In this document: piece after piece, positions 43,890 to 53,900 of the stretch
Layout: the number at the start of each line of letters is the position of its first letter
Position numbering within the stretch: the stretch's first letter is position 1
NCBI RefSeq assembly: GCF_028368935.1
Contig: NZ_JAQNDK010000004.1
Coordinates: 1,488,001-1,552,000, forward strand
Source: Sorangium aterium
GTDB lineage: Bacteria; Myxococcota_A; Polyangia; Polyangiales; Polyangiaceae
DNA length: 64,000 bases
Direction of reading: 5' to 3'
Translations under genes and position numbers: made by a program
The notes under the pieces: generated by a model
What the model was told of the DNA's origin: nothing
What the model saw: the letters and a program-made list of their open reading frames with translations, nothing else
Databases searched by the model: none

Positions 43890-44183
43890 TGGCACAGAGG
43901 GCTTGCGCCCCCTCAACGGGAACAAGGGGCAGTTTGCGTTTGATGGCAAGGCGGGGTAACCGAATACGCGACGCCGCTGCTTGAGCATGGCGGCAAGGTG
44001 GCTGCGCCCTCGGCGGAGCTGCGAGAGGGCGGTCCCGATTGGCATCCCGAGGCTCCGGGCGATCTCGCTCACCTGCTCACCGCCGCCGACGAGGATCAAC
44101 ACCCAGCGCTCCCACTGATGCACCTCCCAGAGCAGGTCCACGATGGCGCGAACCTCTACCTCGCCGTAGGGAGACGGCGCCCG
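43890..44183 (-). pseudogene. Sigma-70-like region 4 remnant
   Basis: The frame between TAG 44184-44186 and the IS element reads PYGEVEVRAIVDLLWEVHQW, then VSEIARSLGMPIGTALSQLR, the HTH that recognises the -35 box in sigma-70 region 4. Region 2 is absent, and the 3' end runs into the IS end. It is likely the stump of an ECF sigma gene cut by the element. Confidence 0.5.
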
Positions 44184-44305
44184 CTACCGACCGGCGACGT
44201 AGATCAGCGGAACGGCGACCTCCAGGCGGCAGACCCCGTCGTGGGACTTGCGGCCTGGTGGACGGCGACGGCGTTCAGCCGGCCGCGGTGGCGTTCAGGA
44301 TGGGC

Positions 44306-44683
44306 TCAGGATCGCGCGCGGCGCGCGCTGGCGAGGTCGACGACAGGCGCAACGTGGTTGGGCTGCTGCGGGGCGCTGAGGAGCGCCGAGAGGGTGCGAG
44401 CGGCGATCTGCGCGGTCGCGAGGTCGCCCGCTACGTGGGCAGCGGCGATGGTCTGCGTGAGGGTCGTGACGAGCACCTGGCGCGGGCTGCTCGCCGGGGG
44501 CGTGATCGGGGCTGCTTCGGGTCGGGGAGGGGTCGTCAGCGCGGTCTGCTTCACAACCGCTGAGGGCATCGCCGGAAGCGTCACGGAATCGTCCGGCCGA
44601 CCAGAGATCGCGGGGTTAGCGCCCACGATCGCCGAGTCGACGCCGGCTTCGACCCCCTCGAAATCCGCTGAAACCCGCCCCAT
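44306..44683 (-). CDS. Hypothetical protein
   Basis: 125 residues; ATG 44683 has GGAGGAC 7 nt upstream. The first half is a Pro/Thr/Ala-rich disordered stretch; the second is a helix (VLVTTLTQTIAAAHVAGDLA, AQIAARTLSALLSAPQQP). No signal or membrane segment. It lies among mobile-element debris and may be accessory DNA. I do not recognise a family. Confidence 0.5.
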   Translation of the reverse strand: MGRVSADFEGVEAGVDSAIVGANPAISGRPDDSVTLPAMPSAVVKQTALTTPPRPEAAPITPPASSPRQVLVTTLTQTIAAAHVAGDLATAQIAARTLSALLSAPQQPNHVAPVVDLASARRARS

Positions 44684-44801
44684 CGCGTCCTCCCGCTCCC
44701 CCTGGAAAAGTGACGCTGTACCAGGAACTTTTCCGTGCGGGCACGCGTGCCAGGGGCGGCTCGCGCCCCACACGCCGCGTTGCCTCCCTCGGGGAAAGCG
44801 G

Positions 44802-44918
44802 TCAAGGGACAACGAGTCCGCGGGACATCCAGGTCGCAACCACAGGCTTCGTGCCCTCCCAGGCGACGAGGGCCTGCTTCGTGAGGTCGATGTCTGTCCG
44901 TTTTTCGCCACCCTTGCC
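44802..44918 (-). pseudogene. L,D-transpeptidase-like remnant
   Basis: A short frame between TAG (44919-44921) and TGA codes KRTDIDLTKQALVAWEGTKP then VVATWMSRG. This resembles the W-I-D-V-D-L-x-x-Q-x-L-x-A-Y-E-G start of YkuD L,D-transpeptidase domains. The catalytic HGT and Cys region is absent. Confidence 0.38.
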
Positions 44919-45141
44919 CTAACTGGGTTCGGAGCGGGGGACGAAGACATGGCAGGCAGGGTGGAGAGTTCAGCGCTGCCAGCGATGACCTTGTCGTCAA
45001 GGGAGATCTTGTCCTTCGAGAGGTGCCCCCCCGGGTGTATGCTGCCGGTTGCCGCCCGTGGGACTTCGGGGCGATTTCCGATCCCAGTCTGGAAACTGTC
45101 GTAGGTTGATCGCCCCACCATTCCCCGGGCGGCTCTTTGCC

Positions 45142-46755
45142 ATGCCCACCGCCCCTCCCGCGCCCCCCGCACGCTTTCACACCGAGCGCGTCGAGCGCGA
45201 GGACCTCGTCATGTTCATCAACGCCTGCTTCGCGTGCACCGGGCAGGCGGAGTTCTATGGCACCTCCGGAGGCCAGGCCGTCTCCATCGAGTTCCTCCAC
45301 GAGTACATCCTCGGCAATTACCGCCGCCTCTACGCGCGCACGCTCGCCGCCGGCATCAACCACTTCAACCAGGCGCGCATCGCCGTGAACCTCCTCGCGA
45401 CCGGCGCCGAGACGCCCGCCGCCGACCGGCGCGAGGAGGGCTCGCTCATCGCGGCGGCCCTCCGGGAGCTCCCGCCGCAGCGCGCGCTCCGGGCGCTGCG
45501 CGAGCTCCGGGATCGCCGCGTGAACAACCGCCGCGCGCGCGCCGTCATCCGCGGCTACCTCGCCGGCCGGCCGGACCCGGCGTTCGACGCCGTCAAGTAC
45601 CGCGCCCACGTCCGCGCGCTCGCGGTGCACGCCCACCTCCAGCTCCCCGGCGAGATCGGGCCGTTCCTGTTCGAGCCCAGGCGCCGCGCGCCGTTCGAGA
45701 CGCCGCTCCTCGAGCGCGCGCGGCAGGCGCGTTATGCGAAGGAGGCGATCTTCGACCTGCCGCTGACCGTCGCCGAGGGGCTCGCCGCCGCCCGCGGCGT
45801 CTCTCGCGACGAGCTCCTCCGCCGCGCCGCGCCGCGCATGACCGAGGGCGAGCGCCTCCGGCTCCAGCGCGCCGCCGGGCGGGAGGACGTCGACCTCGCC
45901 GTCGACCTCGGCCGCGCTCCCCTCACGCGCGTCGCCCTCTACGCGCTCTCGCTGCCCGAGGAGGCGCGGCGCGAGCGCCGCGACGAGCTCCACGCGGCGC
46001 TCGATCGCGCCGCCGCCCGCGCGCTCAGGAAGAGCCCGGCCGCGCTCGGGCGCGTCGCCGCCGTGCTCGACCGGAGCTACTCGGCGTCCGGATCGAGCGA
46101 GAAGCGCCGCCGCCCGCTCGCCGTCGCGCTCGGCGTGAGCTACCTGCTCCGCGCCGCCGCCCGCGAGTACCGCGCCTTCTGGACCGTGCCCACGCCCGAC
46201 GAGATCCTCGTCGGCGCGCACGGCCAGACCGATCTCGCGGCGCCGCTGCTCGACGCGCTCGCCTGGCGACCCGACGTCGTGGTCATCCTCTCCGACGGCT
46301 TCGAGAACGACCCGCCCGGCGCCGCCGCCGAGGTCGCAAGGTGCTTTCGGGCGCGGCTCGATCCGGGGCAACGGACGTCGATCGTCCACATCAACCCCGT
46401 GTTCGACAGCGAGCGCTACGCGCCCCGCGCGCTAGGGCCGTCGATCCCGACGGTCGGCCTGCGCGACGCCGAGGACCTGCCGACGGTCCTCGGTTTCGCA
46501 CGCTTTGCCGAGGGCACGGCGCCGCTCGCGGAGCTCGAGCGCTACCTCGCGCAGCGCGCGGTCGCGCTGCTCTCGCGGCACGCCCGGACGCCGGGCGCCG
46601 CGGAGCCAGCCGTGGAGCCGGGGCCGGCAGGCGCCGTGGCGCTGGCAGGTGCCGTGGCGCTGGCAGACGCGGTGGCGCTGGCGGACGCAGTGGAGCCGGC
46701 AGACGCCGCCGAGCTCGCAGAAGAGGCGCCCGCCGCGGCGCTCGAGGTGCCCTGA
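45142..46755 (+). CDS. TROVE/VWA-like protein
   Basis: 537 residues. The N-terminal 280 residues are helical repeats rich in Arg/Leu, resembling a TROVE (Ro60-like) RNA-binding module. The C-terminal part (about 300-470) is a von Willebrand A fold with MIDAS motif VAAVLDRSYSASGSSEKRR (DxSxS) and VVILSDGFENDPPG. The tail has an Ala/Val repeat (AVALADAVALA). Ro-like proteins bind Y-type RNA and help RNA quality control. ATG 45142 begins just before the domain. The stop overlaps the next gene's ATG by 1 nt, so the two are coupled. Confidence 0.68.
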   Translation: MPTAPPAPPARFHTERVEREDLVMFINACFACTGQAEFYGTSGGQAVSIEFLHEYILGNYRRLYARTLAAGINHFNQARIAVNLLATGAETPAADRREEGSLIAAALRELPPQRALRALRELRDRRVNNRRARAVIRGYLAGRPDPAFDAVKYRAHVRALAVHAHLQLPGEIGPFLFEPRRRAPFETPLLERARQARYAKEAIFDLPLTVAEGLAAARGVSRDELLRRAAPRMTEGERLRLQRAAGREDVDLAVDLGRAPLTRVALYALSLPEEARRERRDELHAALDRAAARALRKSPAALGRVAAVLDRSYSASGSSEKRRRPLAVALGVSYLLRAAAREYRAFWTVPTPDEILVGAHGQTDLAAPLLDALAWRPDVVVILSDGFENDPPGAAAEVARCFRARLDPGQRTSIVHINPVFDSERYAPRALGPSIPTVGLRDAEDLPTVLGFARFAEGTAPLAELERYLAQRAVALLSRHARTPGAAEPAVEPGPAGAVALAGAVALADAVALADAVEPADAAELAEEAPAAALEVP

Positions 46756-47939
46756 TGGCCAAGGCGCCGGCCCTGCTCCGGTCGCTCTCGCTCCGGGGCC
46801 TCTCCGCGACGCACGCGCAGGTCTTCGCGGGCGTGCGCCTGGTCCCGCTCCTCCGGGACGCACCGCGGGACGACCTGCGCATCGCCGGCCGCAGGCACGA
46901 CGACGCCTGGTCGATCGTCAATCTAGGCGATGGCAGGGCCTACTGCTCCTACGTGCCGCACGCGCTCGTGATCGGGTGGACCGACGACGGCTCGCCTGTC
47001 GCGTCCTACGGCGCGGCGCTCGCGGGGCCGGAGGTCCGAAACCCGCTCAGCAAGTGGGGTTGCGGCGTCCAGCTGCTCCACCGCATGGCCCGGCGCGAGG
47101 TCCGCGGCGAGGACCCGGCCGAGCGGAACCGCCTGCGCCTCTTGCCGCTGCACCTCGCGATGGAGGGCTTCCTCGCGCTGCACTTCAACGCCCCCGAGAT
47201 CGCCTGGTCCGAGTACTCGCGGCGGGCGATCTCCCGCGGGCTCGACCCGCGCACCGAGATGTCGCTCTCCGGCCGCGCGATCCCGAGCCTGGAGGACGCG
47301 CTGCGCGTGTTCGAGATCCACGAGGGCCAGTGCGGCGTCCTGCTCTTCGTCGGCGAGCTGCTCGCGTCGGTGTTCGTGGTGTCGCACCCTGACGACTACC
47401 GCGCGCTGCACCGCACGCTGATCGAGGACTTCTACGAGCAGACGCTGCTCTACGCGGCCCGCCACAACGGCGACAGCCAGGCGCTCGAGCACACCTTCGA
47501 CGCCGCGCGGATCGGCTCGCTCGACGACCTGCGGGCCGCGCTCGGCCGGGCGCGGGCGGAGGCCGGCGCGCTGCACGTGGACACGGCCGCGGGGCTCCTC
47601 GGCCGGCCGATCGCGGCGGAGCGCGTGTACCGGGCGGGGCCGTTCTCGCTGCAGCGGTTCATGACGGAGCTCGATCCGGCGCTGGACAACCACATCGGCG
47701 AGGCGATCGTGCGCGAGGACGGCACGCTGGAGTACGCGAAGACGTACCGGCTCGCGGCGGGGCAGGTGAGGCGCGCCCGGCTCCTCCAGCAGCTCTCGGC
47801 GCACGGGTGGAACCTGGACGCCACCGCGGCGGCGCTCCGGACCACGCGCGACCAGCTGATCCGGCGGATCGACGGCGAGGGGTTCGGCTACCTCATCGCG
47901 GAGCACGTGCTCAAGGCGGCGCTGAAGCGGACGAAGTGA
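46755..47939 (+). CDS. ARPP-2-like protein with C-terminal HTH
   Basis: 394 residues. Residues 1-300 carry ATHAQVFAGVRLVPLLRD, YVPHALVIGWTDDGSPVASYGA and EIHEGQCGVLLFVGELLASVF. This resembles ARPP-2 proteins, named for association with ARG and rhodanese-phosphatase proteins in predicted conflict and RNA-repair systems (assignment from memory). The last 50 residues are Fis-like: RARLLQQLSAHGWNLDATAA then LRTTRDQLIRRI, typical of an HTH. A role as a regulator or effector with the TROVE/VWA protein is inferred. Confidence 0.55.
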   Translation: MAKAPALLRSLSLRGLSATHAQVFAGVRLVPLLRDAPRDDLRIAGRRHDDAWSIVNLGDGRAYCSYVPHALVIGWTDDGSPVASYGAALAGPEVRNPLSKWGCGVQLLHRMARREVRGEDPAERNRLRLLPLHLAMEGFLALHFNAPEIAWSEYSRRAISRGLDPRTEMSLSGRAIPSLEDALRVFEIHEGQCGVLLFVGELLASVFVVSHPDDYRALHRTLIEDFYEQTLLYAARHNGDSQALEHTFDAARIGSLDDLRAALGRARAEAGALHVDTAAGLLGRPIAAERVYRAGPFSLQRFMTELDPALDNHIGEAIVREDGTLEYAKTYRLAAGQVRRARLLQQLSAHGWNLDATAAALRTTRDQLIRRIDGEGFGYLIAEHVLKAALKRTK

Positions 47940-48038
47940 GCCCGCAGCGTCGAGGGGGGAACGCGGGCGTGCTTCGCGACCTCCGTTGCAAAGGTCTGCC
48001 TCCGCAGCCGATGATGCGCGCCGAGGAGGAGCCTCTCG

Positions 48039-48692
48039 ATGACAATCACCATTACCGCCTTTGAACGCTCACCCGATGGAGGCAAGGGACTGGCGCGTGA
48101 TACGCGCGTTCGCTGGGCGCTCGAGGAAGTGGGCCAACCCTACCAGGTTCGCCTCGTTTCGTTTCGCGCCATGAAGGAGCCCGCGCACCTGGCGCTTCAT
48201 CCTTTCGGTCAGATCCCGACCTATGAGGAGGGCGATCTCGCGCTGTTCGAGACGGGGGCGATCGTGTTTCACATCGCCGAGCGACGTGCGGGCCTCCTGC
48301 CGAACGACGCCAATGCTCGGGCGCGCGCGATCACATGGATGTTCGCCGCGGTCAACACGGTAGAGCCACCGATCCTCGAGCTCGTCATCGCCAGGATCCT
48401 GGAGGGCGACAAGCCCTGGACCGCGGAGCGCCTGCCTCTGGTCGAGGCGCGCATCCGGGCTCGGCTCGGCCAGCTCTCCGCTCGCCTGGGCGATGCCGAC
48501 TGGCTCGACGGTGCGTTCAGCGCCGGCGACTTGATGATGGTGTCGGTGCTGCTCAGGCTGAGAGCATCGGGCATCCTGGACGAATACCCGAACCTGGCCG
48601 CTTATGTGGCCCGCGGCGAAGCGCGGCCCGCCTACAAGCGAGCCTTCGACGCTCAACTGGCGGTGAACACCGGCAAGCCATCGACCGCCTGA
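48039..48692 (+). CDS. Glutathione S-transferase family protein
   Basis: 217 residues. The N-terminal thioredoxin fold has RVRWALEEVGQPYQVRLVSF and NPFGQIPTYEEGDLALFETGAI-like HPFGQIPTYEEGDLALFETG, with the glutathione-binding ES-type pair as ET. The C-terminal helical domain ends YVARGEARPAYKRAF. It would conjugate glutathione or a related thiol. GAGGAG 7 nt upstream supports ATG 48039. Confidence 0.93.
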   Translation: MTITITAFERSPDGGKGLARDTRVRWALEEVGQPYQVRLVSFRAMKEPAHLALHPFGQIPTYEEGDLALFETGAIVFHIAERRAGLLPNDANARARAITWMFAAVNTVEPPILELVIARILEGDKPWTAERLPLVEARIRARLGQLSARLGDADWLDGAFSAGDLMMVSVLLRLRASGILDEYPNLAAYVARGEARPAYKRAFDAQLAVNTGKPSTA

Positions 48693-48695
48693 TCT

Positions 48696-49534
48696 CTAGG
48701 CGCGCGCGCTCACGAGCCAGCAGGCCGCGGTGAAGCGGGCCGCGCCATCGCGGACGTACGCGTCGAAGGCAGGGCGAACCGCTTCGGCCGTCCGGGCGCG
48801 CGTCGCCTCGTCCGCGTCCCGCAGGGCCTGACCCACCTGTCCCATCCGGGTGGCATAGGAGAGCAGGTCCTTCTCCGCGACGCTGCTCGGCGCGTCGATC
48901 GGGCGAATGTCGACGTCGCTCCAGCCGCTCGCGTCCAGGATCCGGTGCACGCGCTCTCTGTCCGCGAAGGCGAACGGGCCGGGGGCGTCGGGGGGCGGGA
49001 CGCGCAAGTCGGGCAGGAGCGGGGCCGCGGCGCGTGCGGCCTCGGTCATGAACGGGTTCTCGTCCGGGCTGCGCCAGGCCATGAACGAGAGCTGCGCCGG
49101 GCGGCGCGCCGGATGTTGGCGAACGCCGCCGTGGGATCGTCGAAGAACATCACGCCGAAGCGCGAGATCACCGCGTCGAACGTGTCCTGCTCGAAGCCAT
49201 GGGTCTGCGCGTCGGCGTGGAGGAAGGCGGCGGAAGCCAGGCCCTCGGCGGCGGCGCGCGCCCTGGCGGCCGCCACGAGCGGCCCGGAGATATCCACGCC
49301 GAGGCAGAGGCCGGTTGGCCCGAGGCGCCGCGCCATCGAGAGGGCCGTGGCGCCCGCGCCGCAGCCGACGTCGAGGACGCGCCCGCCCTCGCCGGGGAAG
49401 CCCGCTTCGATGAGCGGCGCCTCGAGCGGCGCCAGCATGCCATCCAGCATTTCCTGCAGCTCCACCCAGGTGCGCCCGGCGGGGTCGTTCCACAGCGCGA
49501 TCTGCTCGCGATTCGGCTGATGGGCTTCGGACAT
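48696..49534 (-). pseudogene. SAM-dependent methyltransferase with frameshift
   Basis: From ATG 49534 (GGAG upstream) the frame codes a class I methyltransferase: RVLDVGCGAGATALSMARRL (SAM loop), GVDISGPLVAAA and VISRFGVMFFDDPTAAFANI. Near 49105 the sense moves to another frame, continuing LSFMAWRSPDENPFMTEA to a stop at 48696. One base is missing or added in a run of GC. Either the gene is dead or the sequence has an error. Divergent from the MerR regulator. Confidence 0.75.
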
Positions 49535-49583
49535 CGGGGTCTCCTTCTTCGGTTTGATGTCGGAAATCATGCGGCGTAGTCTG

Positions 49584-49606
49584 CAAGTTCAAGTCAACTT
49601 GAGGTC
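49584..49606. promoter_or_regulatory. MerR-type operator and promoter
   Basis: CAAGTT-(6)-AACTTG palindrome between the divergent genes. On the minus strand a TTGACC -35 box (49601-49606) is followed by an unusually long spacer of about 19 nt containing the palindrome, then a weak -10 (AGACTA). Long spacers are the mark of promoters activated by MerR-family regulators. Confidence 0.62.
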
Positions 49607-49610
49607 AAGC

Positions 49611-50051
49611 ATGAAACAGCTGGACATCGCGGAGGTGGCCCGGCGATCCGGCGTGCCCGCCTCGACCCTGCGGTTTTACCAGGAGAAGGGGCTGATCGCG
49701 TCCACCGGCCGGCGGGGCTTGCGGCGGCTGTTCGACCCCGGGGTGGTGGAGCGCCTGGCGCTGATCGCGCTCGGCCAGGTGGCGGGGTTTTCGCTGGACG
49801 AGATCGCCCGGATGTTCTCGCCCGACGGCCGGCCGCGCATCGAGCGAGAGCGGCTGACGGCCAAGGCCGAGGAGCTGGACCGGACCATCCAGCGGCTGGT
49901 CGCCCTGCGCGACGGCCTGCGCCACGCGGCGGCGTGCTCCGCGCCGAGCCACATGGAGTGTCCGCGCTTTCGCAGCATCGTCCGGCTCGCCGGCGCCGGC
50001 CGTCTCGAGCCGCTTGTACAGAAGGCTCCCCGGCGGCGGTGGCCCACCTGA
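49611..50051 (+). CDS. MerR family transcriptional regulator
   Basis: 146 residues from ATG 49611. The HTH is LDIAEVARRSGVPASTLRFY followed by EKGLIASTGRRGLRRLFDP (wing), then a long dimerisation helix, TAKAEELDRTIQRL. C-terminal Cys (ACSAPSHMEC) could sense metal or thiol stress. It likely controls itself and the divergent methyltransferase gene through the palindrome at 49584-49606. Confidence 0.9.
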   Translation: MKQLDIAEVARRSGVPASTLRFYQEKGLIASTGRRGLRRLFDPGVVERLALIALGQVAGFSLDEIARMFSPDGRPRIERERLTAKAEELDRTIQRLVALRDGLRHAAACSAPSHMECPRFRSIVRLAGAGRLEPLVQKAPRRRWPT

Positions 50052-50910
50052 GTCCGGGCGGGTGCCGCCGGCGCGCGGGTCAGAAGCTCGCGTACTCCAG
50101 CGCCATCTGGTCGGCGTAGTCGAGCGCGATCGCGCGGACCTCGGCGCGGAAGCCCGCGTGAACACCAAGAGCCCCCGCCGGATGACACCAGCGCGGCGCA
50201 GGGTCGCGACGCAACCGCAGAGGGCTGCATTCACACCCAGCCCGCTGGCGCGACGGATCTCACGATCCAACGTTCAGGCCTGGCTCTCGACTCAGCATCT
50301 GTCCTGTCATGCCTGCCACGACTTCGGCGCATGGGGCATGTCTCCTGAAGTCATCCGGGTGGAGCACGGCCCTCTACGGTGCTTCACAACACGCCACAGC
50401 CCCCTGAAGCACGTCTGCGATCGTAGGACCGTGGTCACGGCGGCGTGACCGTGCTGCCCCTGAGCTTCGCCCGTATTCGCTGCGGGATGTGTGTTCCGCG
50501 TCACCTTGTCGCTGTTCACTGAATGACGAGGACAAACATGCTCCCCTCGTCTCCGCGGCGCGGCGCGACAAGCACCCCACACCACATCCACCCACGTGTG
50601 CGGAATCTTCAAGAAGCTCCGTCCCTTGTGCCGCTGCGCTGTGGTATCGTGGTGGTCGCTTCCACGAAGTCTTCGGTCAAGGACGGGAATGGGTTTCACT
50701 TGGCATCCGGAGCATCATGCCCTCCAGAGGGTATGGTGACGACGTCGGCCAATCTCGATAGCCGCGAGCGTGTCCGACGCAACATGGCGCGGTTTCATGC
50801 CGCGGCTGTTCACGCCTGCTGACACGCAGGCGCAATGGGGAGCGCCCCAGAACGCACCTGCCGCAGTCGAGATTCCCTCACAGTTGGTGCCGACATCAAT
50901 GAAGGGGCGT
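50052..50910. other. Intergenic region upstream of the NRPS
   Basis: 859 bp. The first 110 bp read on the minus strand as a C-terminal tail (FRAEVRAIALDYADQMALEY, stop 50080-50082) that looks like the remnant of a lost gene. The rest has no recognisable gene and must include the NRPS promoter; its GC is lower than in the cluster. Confidence 0.5.
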
Positions 50911-53900
50911 ATGAGCGACGAGCGCAAGCACCATTGCATCCATGAGGTTTTTGAGATCCAGGTGGAGCGCACACCTGACGCCGTAGCTGTGGTCTTCGGG
51001 AATGAATGCGTCACGTACCGTCACCTGGATCGCAAGGCCAATCAACTCGCGCGGTACTTGCAGAGCCTGGGTGTCCGCGCGGACGTCCCGGTCGCTGTCT
51101 GCCTCGAGCGATCCATCGACATGATCGTGGCGCTCCTCGGTGTGCTCAAGGCCGGGGGCGCCTATGTCCCGCTGGACCCGAGCCACCCGAAGCACCGCCT
51201 CTCCTTCCTGTTGGAGGACACGGGGGCGTCGATCGTCCTGACCCAAGAGCGCCTCCTCCAAGGGAGCGTCGGCCGCCTGCCAGGCCGCCTCGTCCGTTTG
51301 GACACAGGGTGGGAGGCAATCGCACGGGAGAGCACCGAGAGACCACGGATCGACGTCTCGCCGGGCGACCTCGCCTATGTGATGTACACGTCGGGATCGA
51401 CGGGTCAGCCGAAGGGCGTCATGGTCCTGCATCAAGGGGTCGTCCGGCTCTGCCGAGGTGCCGACTATGTGACGCTCACCGCGGAGGACGTGTTCCTCGC
51501 GCTCGCTCCCCTCTCGTTCGACGCTTCGACCTTTGAAATCTGGGGTTGCCTCTTGAACGGCGGGCGGCTCGTCGTCATGCCTCCTCACCAGCCCTCCCTC
51601 GAGGAGCTGGGGCAGGCGCTTCGGCGCCATGGCGTGACAACCCTATGGCTGACCGCCGGCCTGTTCCATCTGATGGTCGACGAGCGGCTCGAGGACCTCC
51701 GCGGCCTGCGCCAGCTGCTCGCTGGCGGCGATGTGCTCTCCGTGCCCCACGTCCGACGCGCCGCCGAGGCGCTCGATGGGTGCCGGATCATCAACGGCTA
51801 TGGCCCGACAGAGAACACGACCTTCACGTGCTGCTATACGATCGGCGACCTCGCGGGCGTGAGGGACTCCGTCCCTATCGGCTATCCGATCGCCGGCACG
51901 CAGGTCTATCTGCTGGACGAGCGCCTCGCTCCGGTCCCGGAAGGATCGCCTGGAGAGCTCTACGCTGGCGGGGCGGGCGTCGCGCGAGGATACCTGAACA
52001 GGCCGGACCTGACCGAGTCGCGTTTCATCCCGAGCCCGTTCAGCGATGATCCGGGCGCCATGCTCTACAGGACGGGCGATCTGGCGCGCCGCCGGGAGGA
52101 CGGCGCCATCGAGTTCCTCGGCCGAATCGATCAGCAGGTGAAGATCCGCGGCTACCGGATCGAGCCCGGCGAGGTCGAGGCGGTCCTCCGGCGGCACCCC
52201 GCCGTCAAGGAAGCCGTCGTCATCGCCCGCGAGGACGGGCCCGACCAGAGGCGCCTCGTCGCGTACGTCGTCGAGAACCTGCACCACGAGACATGGAAGG
52301 ACGATGAGCCCCGCGGCCTGGACGGCGAGGTTGTGTCGCAATGGCAGGCGCTCTACGAGGACACATATACAGGCGACCACGAGCCGCGGGATCCGGCGTT
52401 CGATACCGTCGGCTGGAACAGCAGCTACACGGGCCTGCCGATAGCCGAGGAACAGATGAGGGAGTTCGTCGACGGGACGGTGTCTCGGATCCTCGCAACG
52501 AAGCCCTCGCGCGTGCTCGAGATCGGCTGCGGGACGGGCCTGCTCCTCTTGCGGCTCGCTCCCGCGTGCACCAGTTACACAGGCACCGACTTCTCCCGGA
52601 GCGTGCTCTCCCGCCTCCGCGAGCGGCTCAACGCGGGAGGCGGGGCGCTCTCGCTTCCCCACGTGACTCTCGATCACAGAGCCGCCGATGATTTTTCCGG
52701 CATCGAGCCGGCGTCGATGGACACTGTTATCCTGAACTCGGTCTCTCAGTATTTCCCGAGCATCGACTATTTCATGCGCGTCATCGAGGGGGCCGTCGCG
52801 GCTGTGGCGCCGGGCGGCCGCGTCTTCATCGGCGACGTGCGGAGCCTGCCGCTCCTCTCTGCCTATCATGCGTCCGTGCAGCTCCACCAGGCGCCCGACG
52901 CGCTCTCCCGCAAAGACCTCGCCGAGCGCGTGCGGTCGCGCGCGGAGCGGGAAGAGGAGCTGCTCGTCAGCCCCGAGCTCTTCGACGCCATCCAGGCGAG
53001 GCTCCCGCAGGTGAGCGGCGTGCGCATCCTGAATAAACGCGGGCGCCACCACAATGAAATAACGATGTTCCGCTACGACGTCATCATCGAGGTGGGGAGC
53101 GCGTCGAACCCCCTCTCGGACGTGACGTGGATGGACGCGTCGGAGCGGGGGCTGTCGCTGCCGGAGATGCGCCAGGCGCTGGGCAGCGGTGCGCCGGATA
53201 CGGTGGGCTTTTGCCGGCTGCAAAATCAGCGCGTCGCGGCGGCGATGAAGACGGCGGAATGGCTCGCGAGCGCCGGCGATGGCAGCGTCGAGACGGCCGG
53301 AGAGCACCGCCTCACTCTCAAGAGCCAGCAGGCCTGCGGCGTGGATCCTGAAGAGGTAGGGGAGCTCGCGGCAGAGCTCGGTTACGATGTCCATACGCTC
53401 CGAACGACGCCCGGCGCGCCCGGTCTCATCGACGTCGTGTTCCGGCGCACGGGCGCCGCGGCGACGCGCTCGGCGAGCCCGCGGGCCAGGAGCGAGCCGC
53501 CGCGTCCTTCGAGGCATTGGCGAACCTACGGCAACAGTCCGCTCCGGGGGATGATCGCCGGCAAGCTCGTCGCGCGGCTCCGCGACTTCCTGCAGCAGAA
53601 GCTGCCCGACTTCATGGTACCTTCCGATTTCGTCCTCATGGACGCGCTCCCGCTCACGGCGAACGGAAAGGTCGATCGCCGCGCGCTGCCCCCTCCGAAC
53701 CGGAGCTCGTCCGCGCTCGCACAGAGCTTCATCGCGCCACGCACGCCCGTGGAAGAGGTGTTGAGCGGCATTTTCGCCGAGGTCTTCGGGCTCACGCGCG
53801 TGGGTATTCACGACGACTTTTTCGAGCTCGGCGGCCACTCGCTCCTGGCGGTTCAGATCATCTCCCGCGTGCGCGCCGCGCTTCGGGTGGATCTGCCGCT

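Noticed and set aside
44581-46389. 602-codon minus frame opposite the TROVE/VWA gene
   Set aside because: Shadow frame; the + frame has a MIDAS motif and coupling to the next gene.
50770-50910. Upstream GTG/ATG starts for the NRPS
   Set aside because: The extra 47 residues precede the A domain, are not part of it, and the ATG at 50911 has the better Shine-Dalgarno.
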